64,000 nt of DNA from Petrolisthes cinctipes (GCA_033782935.1 JAWQEG010002488.1:74501-138500), one strand, 5' to 3'. Positions 42,006 through 53,395 are shown, numbered from the stretch's first letter. Numbers and translations: made by a program. Notes: a model not told the origin generated them from the letters alone.

Positions 42006-42733
42006 TGTCATGCCCCTTGACAGCGTCTACCTCAGTAGGATTGTATATCATGTATTTCTGTAGGATTGTTTATTATGTATGATTGTATAGACCCTCAGCC
42101 ATTTGTATATTATACATTGTATACTATGTATGATTGTATAGACCCTCAGCCACTGACGATCGTTCCCGCACCACTTCCTTCCCCCTTAACTATTAACGAG
42201 GCAGTCTCTCATTCGACTCCCCAGAGAGTCGAGTGCCTTCACTCCCTTCAGGAGGTTTCGAAGGTACTTCTTCGAACAAGCCTTCGAAGCAGGCCGGGCA
42301 TCACCCGCCTGTATATAAGGCGCCTAGCTTGTCCCAGAAATTGAGTCTCATCAGCAGCTCGGCTGCATCTCGACATCAGGGCCTTTTCTCTCTCCCAAGG
42401 TTTTGTAAGGTTGTGGTCCGGGAGTGTATTCTAGGTGTGCTGCCTCCACTTCACCCAGATAAGTTTTTGTGGCTGTGTTGTGTACCATTTGTATGGTATG
42501 TCCCTGTTCTCATTTGTGCTGTGTAACTGTTCACTGTCCTGTTTCAACTCGGGAGTTATATGTTCTGTTCTGGAGTTGGTGAATAATTATTTTAAACTAA
42601 ACTAAACCTGGTTGTTTCGTGCTTACCTTAATTAACCAACTACGGTGACGAGTGGCTTATCACAGTGATACTGAGCCCCTAGACTGGTAATCATTGCTCA
42701 CTGCCCATTACTGTGCTAGGCCAGATCGTTACA
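42006..42733 (+). mobile_element. Solo LTR
   Basis: 728 bp starting TGTCATGCCCCTTGACAGC and ending GCCAGATCGTTACA, flanked by ATAT on both sides (42002-42005 and 42734-42737), a 4-bp target duplication. It contains a TATATAAG box (42312-42319) and a T-rich stretch downstream. No internal region is present, so it probably arose by LTR-LTR recombination. It is unlike the other LTRs in the window except for the final CGTTACA. Orientation is inferred from the TATA box. Confidence 0.75.
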
Positions 42734-43250
42734 ATATGTATGTATGTATGTGTATGTATGTATGCATGTGTATGTGTGTGTATGTATGTATGTGTATGTA
42801 TGTATGTGTATGTGCGTGTATGTATGTATGTGTATGTGTATGTATGTATGCATGTGTATGTGTGTGTATGTATGTATGTATGTGTATGTATGTATGTATG
42901 TGTATGTGTGTGTATGTATGTATGTGTATGTGTATGTTTGTATGTATGTGTATGTGCATGTATGTATGTATGTGTATGTATGTGTATGTGTGTGTATGTA
43001 TGTATGTGTATGTCTGTGTATATATGTATGTGTATGTGTATGTATGTGTATGTGTGTGTATGTATGTATGTGTATGTGTGTGTGTGTATGTGTGTGTATA
43101 TATGTATGTGAATGTGTGTGTATGTATGTGTATGTATGTGTGTGTGTGTATGTATGTGTATGTGTGTGTATATATGTATGTGTATATGTATGTGTGTATG
43201 TATGCATGTGTATATGTATGTATGTGTATGTGTGTGTATGTATGTATGTT
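42734..43250. repeat. (TATG)n / (TG)n microsatellite, last block
   Basis: About 515 bp of mixed TATG and TGTG units, the continuation of the array at 35080-35497 after the gypsy element and the solo LTR. Confidence 0.97.
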
Positions 43251-43299
43251 TCATGGTATAATTTTCTTGGAGGAATCAGTTTCCTACCAATTAACCAAC

Positions 43300-44010
43300 A
43301 ATAGAAGGGGTGTGGGAGTATGGGGACAGGCTTGGGGAGGGGTGCGGGAATCGGGGGACAGGCTTGTGTGGGGGGGAGGGGTGCGGGAGTAGGGGACAGG
43401 CTTGGGAGGGGTGCAGGAATAGGGGGACAGGCTTGGGGGGGTTTAGGGGGGTGCGGGAGTAGGGGGACAGGCTTGTGGGGGTGTTTAGGGGGGTGCGGGA
43501 GTACGGGACAGGCCTGGGAGGGGTGCAGGAATAGAGGGACAAGCTTAGGGGGGTGCGGGAGTAGGGGGACAGGCTTGTGAGGGTGTTTAGGGGGGTGCGG
43601 AAGTAGGGGACAGGCTTAGGGGGGGTGCAGGAATAGGGGGACAGGCTTGTGGGGGGAGGGGTTAGGGGAGTGCGGGAGTAGGGGACAGGCTTGGGGGGGT
43701 GGCGGGAGTAGGGGACAGGCTTGAGGGGGGGATGCAGGAATAGGGGGACAGGCTTGGGGAGGGTAGAAAGTCTGTCCCCTACTCCCGCACCTCTCTAAAA
43801 CCCCCCAAGCCTGTCCCCCTATTCCTGCACCCCCCTAAAGCCCCCCCAAGCCTGTCCCCCTATTCCTGCACCCCCCCAGTCCCCCACCCAAGCCTGTCGC
43901 CTACTCCCGCACCCCCTTAAGCCCCCCAAGCATGTCCCCTACTCCCGCACCCCCCTGAATCCCCCCAAGCCTTTCCCCCTACTCCCGCACCCCACTAAAC
44001 CCCCTCCCCC
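43300..44010. repeat. GC minisatellite family B, both orientations (palindromic array)
   Basis: G-rich units (TGCGGGAGTAGGGGGACAGG, then CTTGGGGGGG and TTTAGGGG) run to about 43765. The array then turns to the C-rich complement (AAGCCTGTCCCCCTATTCCT, then GCACCCCCC) until the LTR at 44011. The turning point reads GACAGGCTTGGGGAGGGTAG then AAAGTCTGTCCCC. A partial family-A end (TTGGAGGAATCAG) lies just before, at about 43268. Confidence 0.9.
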
Positions 44011-44346
44011 TGATATGGATATGAAAACACATCGTGCCAATAATTAGGCTTTACTTAACACAAAACTGAAGCGAATGTCTGTAACAAAGTGGAATACTCT
44101 TATTATATATATACAGATGACTGAACTGGATTATAACATTCCACACAATAACTGGGATACGACTAGTAACAATACACAATACACAATACACACCTCGCCT
44201 AATGTCTGCTTCCGACCTGGTTGACTGCTTCTCCCGAACTGACTAATACAATCGACCTGCCTTCCAAGTTGACTGGTATACAAAGTTGTCTAATCTCTCA
44301 CTAAACAAGCTAACTACCCATACACTTGTTACATAGTTTCATAACA
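44011..44346 (-). repeat. 3' LTR of the conventional gypsy element
   Basis: 336 bp. On the minus strand it begins TGTTATGAAACTATGTAACA and ends TCATATCCATATCA. TATATATAATAAG (44100-44113) is the likely promoter core. Confidence 0.95.
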
Positions 44347-44359
44347 TTCTCCCCCTTCC
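44347..44359 (-). other. Polypurine tract
   Basis: GGAAGGGGGAGAA on the minus strand, adjacent to the 3' LTR. Confidence 0.75.
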
Positions 44360-44373
44360 AATAAACTGTACAT

Positions 44374-45300
44374 CTACGATGCCTCAAAGCGAGTGGGAGG
44401 TTGCCTGATGCGCTGGGATCTCCTCAGAACTGGTACATCATTGAGCACAGGCTGCTGAGTAGGGCTGGAAGCCTCAGGATCAGATGCATCAGCTCCCACC
44501 GTGATCGCCTCGGGAAGACTCGACTCAGGAGCTGCATTTGTTGTGTCCGGTAGTTGAGTTGGAAGTTCACTACCAGTAGGAGCTAAATGTCTAGTTGATA
44601 CTGTGTCCTCCCTGCCATCTGCATACCGAATATGAGCAGAGTGAGGTCTCGCCTGTAAGAGTTCTACTTCATCTACCACGTACATGGCGCTTCAACAATA
44701 TTGGACCAGGATTACATAGCCAAGATGGGATTGCAGTTCCTGTGGATGAACGACGGGTATAATTAAATAATCTTTCATGAGGGGTGGCATTAGTGGCTGT
44801 ATTTAATAGTGATCGAATAGAGTGAAGGACATCAGGTAGCACACTTTGCCAGTACTGTATTGGTTGATTACGAGACTTCAAAGAAGTTGTAATGGCTTTC
44901 CATATAGTTCCATTGAAACGCTCCGCTTGTCCGTTGCCTTGAGGGTTGTAACTTGTAGTTCTGCTGCAAGCTATTCCTTTACTTACCAAGAATTCTTGCA
45001 GTTCTCTGCTCATAAAGGATGGTCCCCTGTCTGAGTGAATGTATGCTGGCATGCCAAAAATAGAGAATAACTGAGAGAGGCAGTTAATAACAGTTGATGC
45101 TGTCATTTTGGAACATGGGAAAACAAATGGAAATCTGGAATATTCATCTACAACATTCAGAAAATATTGATTTCTATCAGTGCTTTGAAGTCCAAATTAA
45201 GTTTTTCAAATGGCTGAGTAGACTTTACAAGCTGGATCCTATCAGGCCGGTGAAAGTTAGGTTTACACTCGGCGCATATCTTACATGAACTAATAACTTT
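44374..45300 (-). pseudogene. Integrase of the conventional gypsy element
   Basis: After the HHCC His pair ([19 protein letters not shown], before 45301) a TGA interrupts at 45301-45303; CKICAECKPNF (Cys pair) follows. The core region has LNLDFKALIE-like sequence (first Asp), then, after further breaks, YIHSDRGPSFMSREL (second Asp) and SYNPQGNGQAERFNGTIWKA (Glu) in the 45106-44669 frame. The C-terminal frame 44685-44374 has VDEVELLQARPHSAHIRYAD and VLRRSQRIRQPPTRF, a usual tail in this lineage. At least three breaks are needed to join these. It would insert the DNA copy into the host genome. Confidence 0.75.
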
Positions 45301-46685
45301 TCAAACATCATCAACAGAATAAGGTAGATTCTTAGACTTCACGAAGTGTAGCAAACGAGTAACGCCTGGATGACAAAGAGCATCGTGAAGGTTTAACAGT
45401 GATTGATGGTCTTGACATGTCACTCCACAGTAAGATCTAGAGAAGGTATCAGAAGGTATATTTTCTTTCCCTGGTCTATAGAAAATATCAAAATTATAGC
45501 AGGACAGTTCCATCCTCCATCTTAATATTTTATTATTTTTAATCTTATTCATGTGTTGTTTATCAAACATGTATTTAACTGAACGTTGGTCAGTTTTAAT
45601 GGTGAAATGCTTACCAGTCAAGAAATGCCTCCAATGACGGATAGTCTCTATAATAGCCTGGGCCTCCTTTTCCACTGCAGCATGGCGCCTCTCTGGTCCG
45701 TGTAAGGTTCGGGAAAAGAAGGCGACTGGGCGTCCAGCTTGAGTGAGGACTGCCGCAATGGCATAGTCTGAAGCATCAGTTTCAACTTCAAATGGAACTG
45801 ACTCATCGATGGCCATGACGACTGAGGATTCTACATCCTTCTTGAGTTGAAAGAACGCCTCCTTTGCTTCCTCTGTCACAGGGAAAGTCGTAGTGGTAGT
45901 CAAAGGGCGTATCTTCCTGGAATAATCATATATCCACTGTGAGTAATAAGCAAAAAGTCCAAGAACACGACGGAGTGACTTCTTATCCTGTGGCAGGGGC
46001 AATTCTCGGAGGGGCTTCAGTCGTTCGGGGTCAGGACGAATGTCCCCTTCCTCTACAACGTCGCCTAGAATGCTGAGACGTCTCGTCGAGAAAGAACATT
46101 TGTTTTCGTTGTAGACAATGTTCCTTCTTTTGTCAGCTTCAAGGAATCTCTCGAGATTTTTATCATGTTCTTCTTGCGACCTCCCACAGATCGTAACATC
46201 ATCCAAGTACGCATAGTTCCGTCAAGACCTTCCACTTTGATGAGCGAATCCATGATTCTTTGGAAACAAGCCACTCCATTGGTGACGCCAAAGGGGACTC
46301 TAGTAAACTGGTATAATTTACCACATGCTTCGAAAGCAGTATATGGCTTGTCATGATCTTTTATGGGCACTTGATGATGCGCACTACGAAGATCAATGGT
46401 ACTAAAAACTCGATGCTGAGCGATCTTGTTTACTGTATCATCAATACGAGGCAAGGGATACCCATCAAGAAGAGTGAACTTGTTTATAGTTTCCGAGTAA
46501 TCCACAGCTAGACGTTTCTTTCTTGATCCGTTTTTCACAACAACCACTTGTGCACGCCAAGGAGAGTTACTTGTTTCAATGATTCCTTCACTAAACAACC
46601 TTTCCACCTCCTTCTCTATAAAATCACGATCCTCAGCAGAGTAACGTCGCGATCGAGATGCCACAGGATGGCAGTCAGCTGTCAA
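45301..46685 (-). pseudogene. Reverse transcriptase and RNase H of the conventional gypsy element
   Basis: First frame (46685-46065): SPWRAQVVVVKNGSRKKRLA, FSTIDLRSAHHQVPIKDHDK (catalytic Asp), FTRVPFGVTNGVACFQRIMD. A 1-bp loss near 46210-46215 shifts the frame directly before YLDD (46198-46209), which lies in the second frame (46206-45301) as [14 protein letters not shown]. RNase H follows: [54 protein letters not shown] and [16 protein letters not shown]. The catalytic residues are all still present. The break next to the active site is the main lesion. Confidence 0.85.
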
Positions 46686-47880
46686 ATTTGCAAAACAGTT
46701 CTGGTGGGTCAGTTTCTATTGCACCGAGTCCACAGATAACAAGTGGAGGTAAGTCACCACCGTAGGTCAGCGTAACTTTGTTATGCAGTTTCTGGAAGTC
46801 TTGGTCTAAAATTACGTCAGAGCACAATTGCGGTAGTACAGAAAGTCGTACATTTTTGTACTCATGGCCATTCACTTCGATGGTTACATGAGAGTATCCA
46901 GACGTCTGAGTAGATAGTGAAGTAGAAGCCATAGTCACACTACCGCATGATTGCTGTACTTTTAAGGAGAGGTGTGCAGCTAGTTCCGGGTGAATGAAAC
47001 TTTCAGAACTCCCACTGTCAATCAGTCCATTTGTTTTAAACCCGTTTATAGAAACTTCAACTACTGCTTTGGACAATACCCTTGGATAGTTAGCTGAAGA
47101 TACAGCAGCTAATGTAGCACGATCAGTAGGAGTAAATGAAGCAATAACACTGGAAGATTTACACACTTTAGCAAGTTGACCCTTTTTCTGACATTTGTGA
47201 CACATTGCCTCGCGTGCTGGGCACTTAGAACGTGAATGCCTCGAGAGGCCACAAAAGAAACACTTGGCACCGGTAGCTGCTAGTACTGAAACATTTTCTA
47301 GTATAGATTCACATTTATCTTCACAAGTTGCACTTACTGGACGAGAATATGGACCAGCACCATAAGATTCAGAGTCCTTTTGAGCAGACTCTAAAGATCG
47401 AGCCTGGTCAAACGTTGTTGCAAGGTCAAGAGTTTTGTTTTCTAGCAATCGCTGTCTAATAGCTGGAGACAACAGACCACTGATAAATGAATCTCTAATG
47501 GATTCTTCACAATGCTGAGTTGCTGTCACAGCCTTAAATTTGCAGTCTTTGCTTAACACTTTAAGAGCACCAAGGTATTCATCTAAAGTCTCTCCAATCT
47601 GTTGGCGTCGAGTACCAAGGCGATAACGTGCAAACACTTCGTTCGTAGGTTTTACGTAGTGAGACTGTAATGTACTATTGGCATCAACATACGTAGTACA
47701 CTCTGATATAGTTTCGTAGACCCTGGGAGAAACGAAGTTTGTTAGGAGTCAGAGTTTGTCCACATTTTCCCCAGGCACAGCTTCAACAAAGTTTTCGAAA
47801 GTCCGTTGCCAGTCGTTCGGGCCTAAGCAGACGCTCCATATTGTCCAAGTTCAGGTCCTTGTAGCTCAGGAGAACTTATT
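46675..47880 (-). pseudogene. Gag and protease of the conventional gypsy element
   Basis: The ATG region near 47842 (MERLLRPERL) is followed by a shift, then WQRTFENFVEAVPGENVDKL, a TGA, and LLTNFVSPRVYETISECTTY into the open frame 47637-46675. That frame has the capsid C-terminal block RQQIGETLDEYLGALKVLSK, knuckle one CFFCGLSRHSRSKC (126-139 of the frame), and knuckle two CHKCQKKGQLAKVC, where the zinc-binding His is Gln. Protease: GLIDSGSSESFIHPELAAHL with a normal Asp-Ser-Gly. A +1 insertion near 46690 separates it from reverse transcriptase. Confidence 0.85.
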
Positions 47881-47950
47881 TTGTGTTAAGTAAATTGATA
47901 TGGATATGAAAACACATCGTGCCAATAATTAGGCTTTACTTAACACAAAA
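47879..47950 (-). promoter_or_regulatory. 16-bp inverted repeat across the 5' LTR/leader junction (possible self-priming site)
   Basis: TTTTGTGTTAAGTAAA (47879-47894, leader side) is perfectly complementary to TTTACTTAACACAAAA (47935-47950, inside the LTR). In element orientation the LTR copy follows an initiator-like TTCAGTT whose A is at 47952. The transcript could therefore begin with AGTTTTGTGTTAAGTAAA, and the site directly after the LTR could pair with that 5' end. No tRNA-type TGG site is seen. This matches the layout of Tf1-type self-priming in principle. The start site is inferred; the TATA-like element at 47985-47998 is about 40 bp away, slightly long. Confidence 0.5.
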
Positions 47951-48231
47951 CTGAAGCGAATGTCTGTAACAAAGTGGAATACTCTTATTATATATATACA
48001 GATGACTGAACTGGATTATAACATTCCACACAATAACTGGGATACGACTAGTAACAATACACAATACACAATACACACCTCGCCTAATGTCTGCTTCCGA
48101 CCTGGTTGACTGCTTCTCCCAAACTGACTAATACAATCGACCTGCCTTCCAAGTTGACTGGTATACAAAGTTGTCTAATCTCTCACTAAACAAGCTAACT
48201 ACCCATACACTTGTTACATAGTTTCATAACA
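47896..48231 (-). repeat. 5' LTR of the conventional gypsy element
   Basis: 336 bp, one mismatch to the 3' LTR. TATATATAATAAG lies at 47985-47998 on the minus strand. Followed on the right by C-rich minisatellite, AAGCCTGTTCCCCTATTCCC. Confidence 0.95.
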
Positions 48232-48465
48232 AGCCTGTTCCCCTATTCCCGCACCCCCCCAGTCCCCCCCAAGCCTGTCCCCCCATTCCCGCACCCCCCC
48301 AGTCCCCCACCCAAGCCAGTCCCCTACTCCCGCACCCCCCTAAGCCCCCCCAAGCATGTCCCCTTACTCCCGCACCCCCCTAAGCCCCCCCAAGCATGTT
48401 CCCTACTCCCACACCCCCCTAAACCCCCCCAAGCCTGTCCCCCTATTCCCGCACCCCCCTAAGGA
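48232..48465. repeat. GC minisatellite family B, C-rich strand
   Basis: Units CAAGCCTGTCCCCCTATTCC with GCACCCCCC; the continuation of the 43765-44010 array beyond the gypsy insertion. Confidence 0.9.
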
Positions 48466-48515
48466 AGTATTGTTTTTGTTGTATATTGTAAAGTCTGATA
48501 TTTATAACACCTGAA

Positions 48516-51500
48516 TGGCTGACTGGTTGACTGACTGACTGACTGACTGACTGGCTGACTGGCTGTTCGACTGACTGACTGACTAACTAACTGACTGAAT
48601 GATTAACTGACTGACTGACTAACTGACTGACTGACTGGCTGTTCGACTGACTGACTGACTAACTAACAGACTGACTGATTAACTGACTGACTGACTAACT
48701 GACTGACTGACTGACTGACTGGCTGTTCGACTGACTGACGGGCTGACTGACTAACTGACTGACTGGTTGACTGACTAACTGACTGACTGACTAGCTGACT
48801 GGCTGACAGGCTGACTGGCTGATTGATTGATTGACTGACTCGCTGACTGACTGGCTGACTGACTGATTAGCTGACTGGCTGACTGACTGACTGGCTGCCT
48901 GACTGACTGGCTGACTGGCTGACTGGCTGGCTGACTGATTTACTGACTGACTGACTGGCTGACTGATTGACTGGCTGACGGGCTGGTTGACTGACTGACT
49001 GACTGGCTGGCTGACTGGCTGGCTGACTGACTGACTGACTAGCTGGCTGACTGACTGACTGACTGGCTGACTGACTGACTGACTGACTGGCTGGCTGACT
49101 GACTGGCTGACTAACTGACTGACTGACTGACTGACTGGCTGACTGACTAGCTGACTGACTGACTGACTGGCTGGCTGGCTGACGACTGGCTGACTGACTG
49201 ACTGGCTGTTCGACTGACTGACTGGCTGACTGACTAACTGACTGACTGTTTGACTTACTAACTGACTGACTGGCTGACTGACTGACTGGCTGATTGGCTG
49301 ACTGGCTGGCTGACTAACTGACTAGCTGACTGGCTGACTGGCTGACTGGCTGACTGACTGACTGGCTGACTGGCTGACTGACTGACTGACTGGCTGACTA
49401 ACTGACTAACTGACTGACTGACTGGCTGTTCGACTGACTGGCTGACTGACTGGCAGACTGACTGACTGATTAACTGACTAGCTGACTGACTGACTGGCTG
49501 ATTGATTGACTGGCTGACTGACTGACTGGCTGAATGACTGACTGACTGGCTGGCTGACTAACTGACTGACTGACTGGCTTTTCGACTGACTGGCTGACTG
49601 GCTGACTGACTGACTGGCAGACTGACTGACTAACTGGCTTACTGACTGACTGGCTGATTGATTGATTGGCTGACTGACTGGCTGACTGACTGACTGACTG
49701 GCTGATTGACTGACTGACTGACTGCCTGACTGACTGACTGGCTGACTGACTGACTGACTGACTGACTGACTGACTGACTGGCTGATCGATTGATTGGCTA
49801 ACTGACTGACTAGCTGGCTGACTGACTGACTGGCTGACTGACTGACTGGCTGACTGACTGACTGGCTGATTAACTGACTGACTGGCTGATTGATTGACTG
49901 ACTGACTGACTGGCTGACTGACTGACTGACTGACTGACTGGCTGGTTGACTGAATGGCTGACTGACTTGCTGACTGACTGGCTGACTGACTGACTAGCTG
50001 AATGCTGGCTGACTGACTGACTTACTGGCTGACTGAATGGCTGTCTGACTGACCGGCTGACTGACTGGCTGACTGGCTGACTGACTTACTGGCTGACTGA
50101 CTGACTGACTGGCTGACTGACAGGCTGACTGGCTGACTGACAGGCTGGCTGACTGACTGGCTGACTGACTGACTGGCTGACTGGCTGAATGACTGACTGA
50201 CTGGCTGACCAACTGACTGACTGACTGACTGACTGACTGCCTGACTGACTGTCTGGCTGACTGAGTGGCTGGCTGACTAACTGACTGACTGACTGGCTGT
50301 TCGACTGACTGGCTGACTGACTGGCAGACTGACTGACTGATTAACTGACTAGCTGACTGACTGACTGGCTGATTGATTGACTGGCTGACTGACTGACTGG
50401 CTGAATGACTGACTGACTGGCTGGCTGACTAACTGACTGACTGACTGGCTTTTCGACTGACTGGCTGACTGGCTGACTGACTGACTGGCAGACTGACTGA
50501 CTAACTGGCTTACTGACTGACTGGCTGATTGATTGATTGGCTGACTGACTGGCTGACTGACTGACTGACTGGCTGATTGACTGACTGACTGACTGCCTGA
50601 CTGACTGACTGGCTGACTGACTGACTGACTGACTGACTGACTGACTGACTGGCTGATCGATTGATTGGCTAACTGACTGACTAGCTGGCTGACTGACTGA
50701 CTGGCTGACTGACTGACTGGCTGACTGACTGACTGGCTGATTAACTGACTGACTGGCTGATTGATTGACTGACTGACTGACTGGCTGACTGACTGACTGA
50801 CTGACTGACTGGCTGGTTGACTGAATGGCTGACTGACTTGCTGACTGACTGGCTGACTGACTGACTAGCTGAATGCTGGCTGACTGACTGACTTACTGGC
50901 TGACTGAATGGCTGTCTGACTGACCGGCTGACTGACTGGCTGACTGGCTGACTGACTTACTGGCTGACTGACTGACTGACTGGCTGACTGACAGGCTGAC
51001 TGGCTGACTGACAGGCTGGCTGACTGACTGGCTGACTGACTGACTGGCTGACTGGCTGAATGACTGACTGACTGGCTGACCAACTGACTGACTGACTGAC
51101 TGACTGACTGCCTGACTGACTGTCTGGCTGACTGAGTGGCTGGCTGACTAACTGACTGACTGACTGGCTGTTCGACTGACTGGCTGACTGACTGGCAGAC
51201 TGACTGACTGATTAACTGACTAGCTGACTGACTGACTGGCTGATTGATTGACTGGCTGACTGACTGACTGGCTGAATGACTGACTGACTTGCTGACTAAC
51301 TGAATTACTGACTGGTTGACTGACTGGCTGACTAAATGACTGACTGACTGGCTGACTAACTGACTGACTGACTGGCTGACTGACTTACTGACTGGCTTAC
51401 TGGCTAACTGTCTGGCTGACTGACTGACTGACTGACTGACCGGCTGACTGACTGGCTGACTGACTGACTGGCTGACTGACTGACTGACTGGCTAACTGAC

Positions 51501-52595
51501 TGGCTGACTGACTGACTGGCTGACTGACTGGCTGACTGACTGACTGGCTGATTGGCTGAATGACTGACTGACTGGCTGACTAACTGACTGACTGGCTGAC
51601 TGACTGACTGACTGACTGGCTGGCTGACTGACTTACTGACTGACTGGCTGACTGACTGACTGACTGACTGACTGGCTGGCTGACTGACTTACTGGCAGAC
51701 TGACTGACTGACTGACTGACTGGCTGACTGACTGACTGGCTGATTGATTGGCTGACTGACATACTGACTGGCTGGCTGACTGACTGACTGACTGGCTGAC
51801 TGACTGACTGATTGCCTGACTGACTGACTGGCTGACTGACTGACTTGCAGACTGACTGACTGACTGAATGATTGAATGACTGACTGACTGGCTGATTGAT
51901 TGATTGGCTAACTGACTGACTGGCTGGCCGACTGACTGACTGGCTGACTGGCTGGCTGATTGATTGGCTGACTGAAATACTGACTGGTTGGCTGACTGAC
52001 TGACTGACTGGCTGACTGACTGACTGACTGACTGACTGGCTGGCTGACTGACTTACTGGCTGACTGACTGACAGACTGACTGACTGGCAGCCTGACTGAC
52101 TGACTGACTGACTGGCTGGCTGACTGACTTACTGACTGACTGGCTGACTGACTGACTGACTGACTGACTGGCTGGCTGACTGACTTACTGGCTGACTGAA
52201 TGACTGACTGACTGACTGGCTGGCTGACAGACTGACTGACTGGCTGCCAGACTGGCTGATTGACTGACTGACTGACTTACTGACTGGCTGACTGACTGGC
52301 TGACTGACTAACTGACTGGCTGACTGACTGGCTGACTGACTGACTGACTGACTGGCTGACTGACTGGCTGGCTGACTGACTGACTGACTGACTGGCTGAC
52401 TGACTGTCTGACTGACTGACTGACTGGCTGACTGACTGGCTGATTGACTGACTTACTGGCTGGCTGACTTGCTGACTGACTGACTGACTGACTGACTAGC
52501 TGACAAACTGACTGATTGACTGACTGGCTGACTGACTGACTGACTGACTGACTGACTGACTGACTGATAGACTGACTAACTGGCTGAATGACTGA
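48516..52595. repeat. CTGA tetranucleotide satellite, about 4.1 kb, with 871-bp higher-order units
   Basis: Almost entirely CTGACTGACTGG-type words with rare interruptions (TTCGACT, GATTGATT, AGCTGAATG). From 49424 the sequence repeats with an 871-bp period: units at 49424-50294 and 50295-51165 look identical where I compared them, and a third starts at 51166 and diverges near 51287. Ser-Gln-Val open frames on the minus strand (for example SVSQSVSQ) are products of the tetranucleotide. Confidence 0.97.
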
Positions 52596-52599
52596 CTGA

Positions 52600-52862
52600 T
52601 ACTCTCCCTCTTTCCCTTCCCTTCCCTTCCCTTCTCTCCTCACCTTCTCATCCCTTCCTTCCATTACCTTATCATTCCTTCCTTCCCTCACCTTCTCATC
52701 CCTTCCTTCCCTTACCTTCTCATCCCTTCCTTCCCTTACCTTCTCATCCCTTCCTTCCCTCACCTTCTCATCCCTCCCTTCCCTTACCTTCAAATCCCTT
52801 CTCTCCTCACCTTCTCATCCCTTCCTTCCCTCACCTTCTCATCCCTTCCTTCACTTCCTTCC
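52600..52862. repeat. 24-bp CT-rich minisatellite
   Basis: Units of CCTTCCTTCCCTTACCTTCT plus CATC, about ten copies with variants (CTCACC for TTACC). The Lys/Glu/Arg-rich minus-strand frame is an artefact. Confidence 0.9.
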
Positions 52863-52869
52863 ATTTCTC

Positions 52870-53335
52870 TCATTTACTCCTTCTGCTACATATTTGTCAA
52901 AGTATAAAAATAATATCTTACAGTAATTCTAAACTAATAATTCATTTATATTTTATACCATCTATAAAGTAATTTATTTGTATTATTATGTACAGTCGGC
53001 AGCATAAGTTCGCTTCATTTCCACCTGCGTATGTATTAGCTATAGTGATATTGTAATACAATTTTAATGCAGAGATGACAGATTTAGTTCTCGTATGGTA
53101 AATTACGTATGTTGTTGGAATAAGAACTGGTTCAGAATGCAGCTATCTGGTCATATTAACAATACTTAGTACATGAGATGGATACGAATTTATTCTGCCG
53201 GCTGTACCATGCATAAATTAATTCACTTGTATTTTGTACCATACATAAATTAATTCATTTGTCATTTCTACCATCGATAAATTAATTAGGTTGTATTTTG
53301 TTGCAGAGTTGTTGTGAAGTGCAGTTGTACAAGAG
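52870..53335. other. No gene; AT-rich with degenerate ATAAATTAATTCA words
   Basis: ACCATACATAAATTAATTCA-like words recur near 53210, 53240 and 53270. No open frame with a recognisable domain. Confidence 0.5.
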
Positions 53336-53338
53336 AAT

Positions 53339-53370
<32 letters not shown>

Positions 53371-53395
53371 ACAAGTTACTGTGAGTTTTTATTTA

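Larger units (their letters stand above)
44011..48231 (-). mobile_element. Ty3/gypsy retrotransposon, conventional order, recent insertion
   Basis: LTRs at 44011-44346 and 47896-48231, both 336 bp, differing at one position (44236 G, 48121 A). Minus-strand order: gag, protease, reverse transcriptase, RNase H, integrase, with a polypurine tract before the 3' LTR (44347-44359). Flanking C-rich minisatellite lies on both sides, but no target duplication is evident. Coding damage is heavier than the LTR identity suggests: shifts near 46215 and 46680, stops near 45301 and in the gag start. Just downstream of the 5' LTR there is no TGG-type primer site; instead there is a 16-bp inverted repeat with the LTR. 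Confidence 0.92.

Noticed and set aside
42691..43392. Long Met/Tyr/Cys/Val and His/Thr open frames on both strands
   Set aside because: Artefacts of (TATG)n and (TG)n repeats, which lack stops in several frames. The same applies at 35055-35536, 9405-9876 and 53814-54538.
49994..51083. Two identical 72-residue Ser/Gln/Val-rich open frames, and similar ones to 52793
   Set aside because: They are translations of the CTGA tetranucleotide satellite; their identity reflects the 871-bp duplication.
52308..52793. 161-residue charged open frame
   Set aside because: Translation of the 24-bp CT minisatellite joined to the CTGA satellite.
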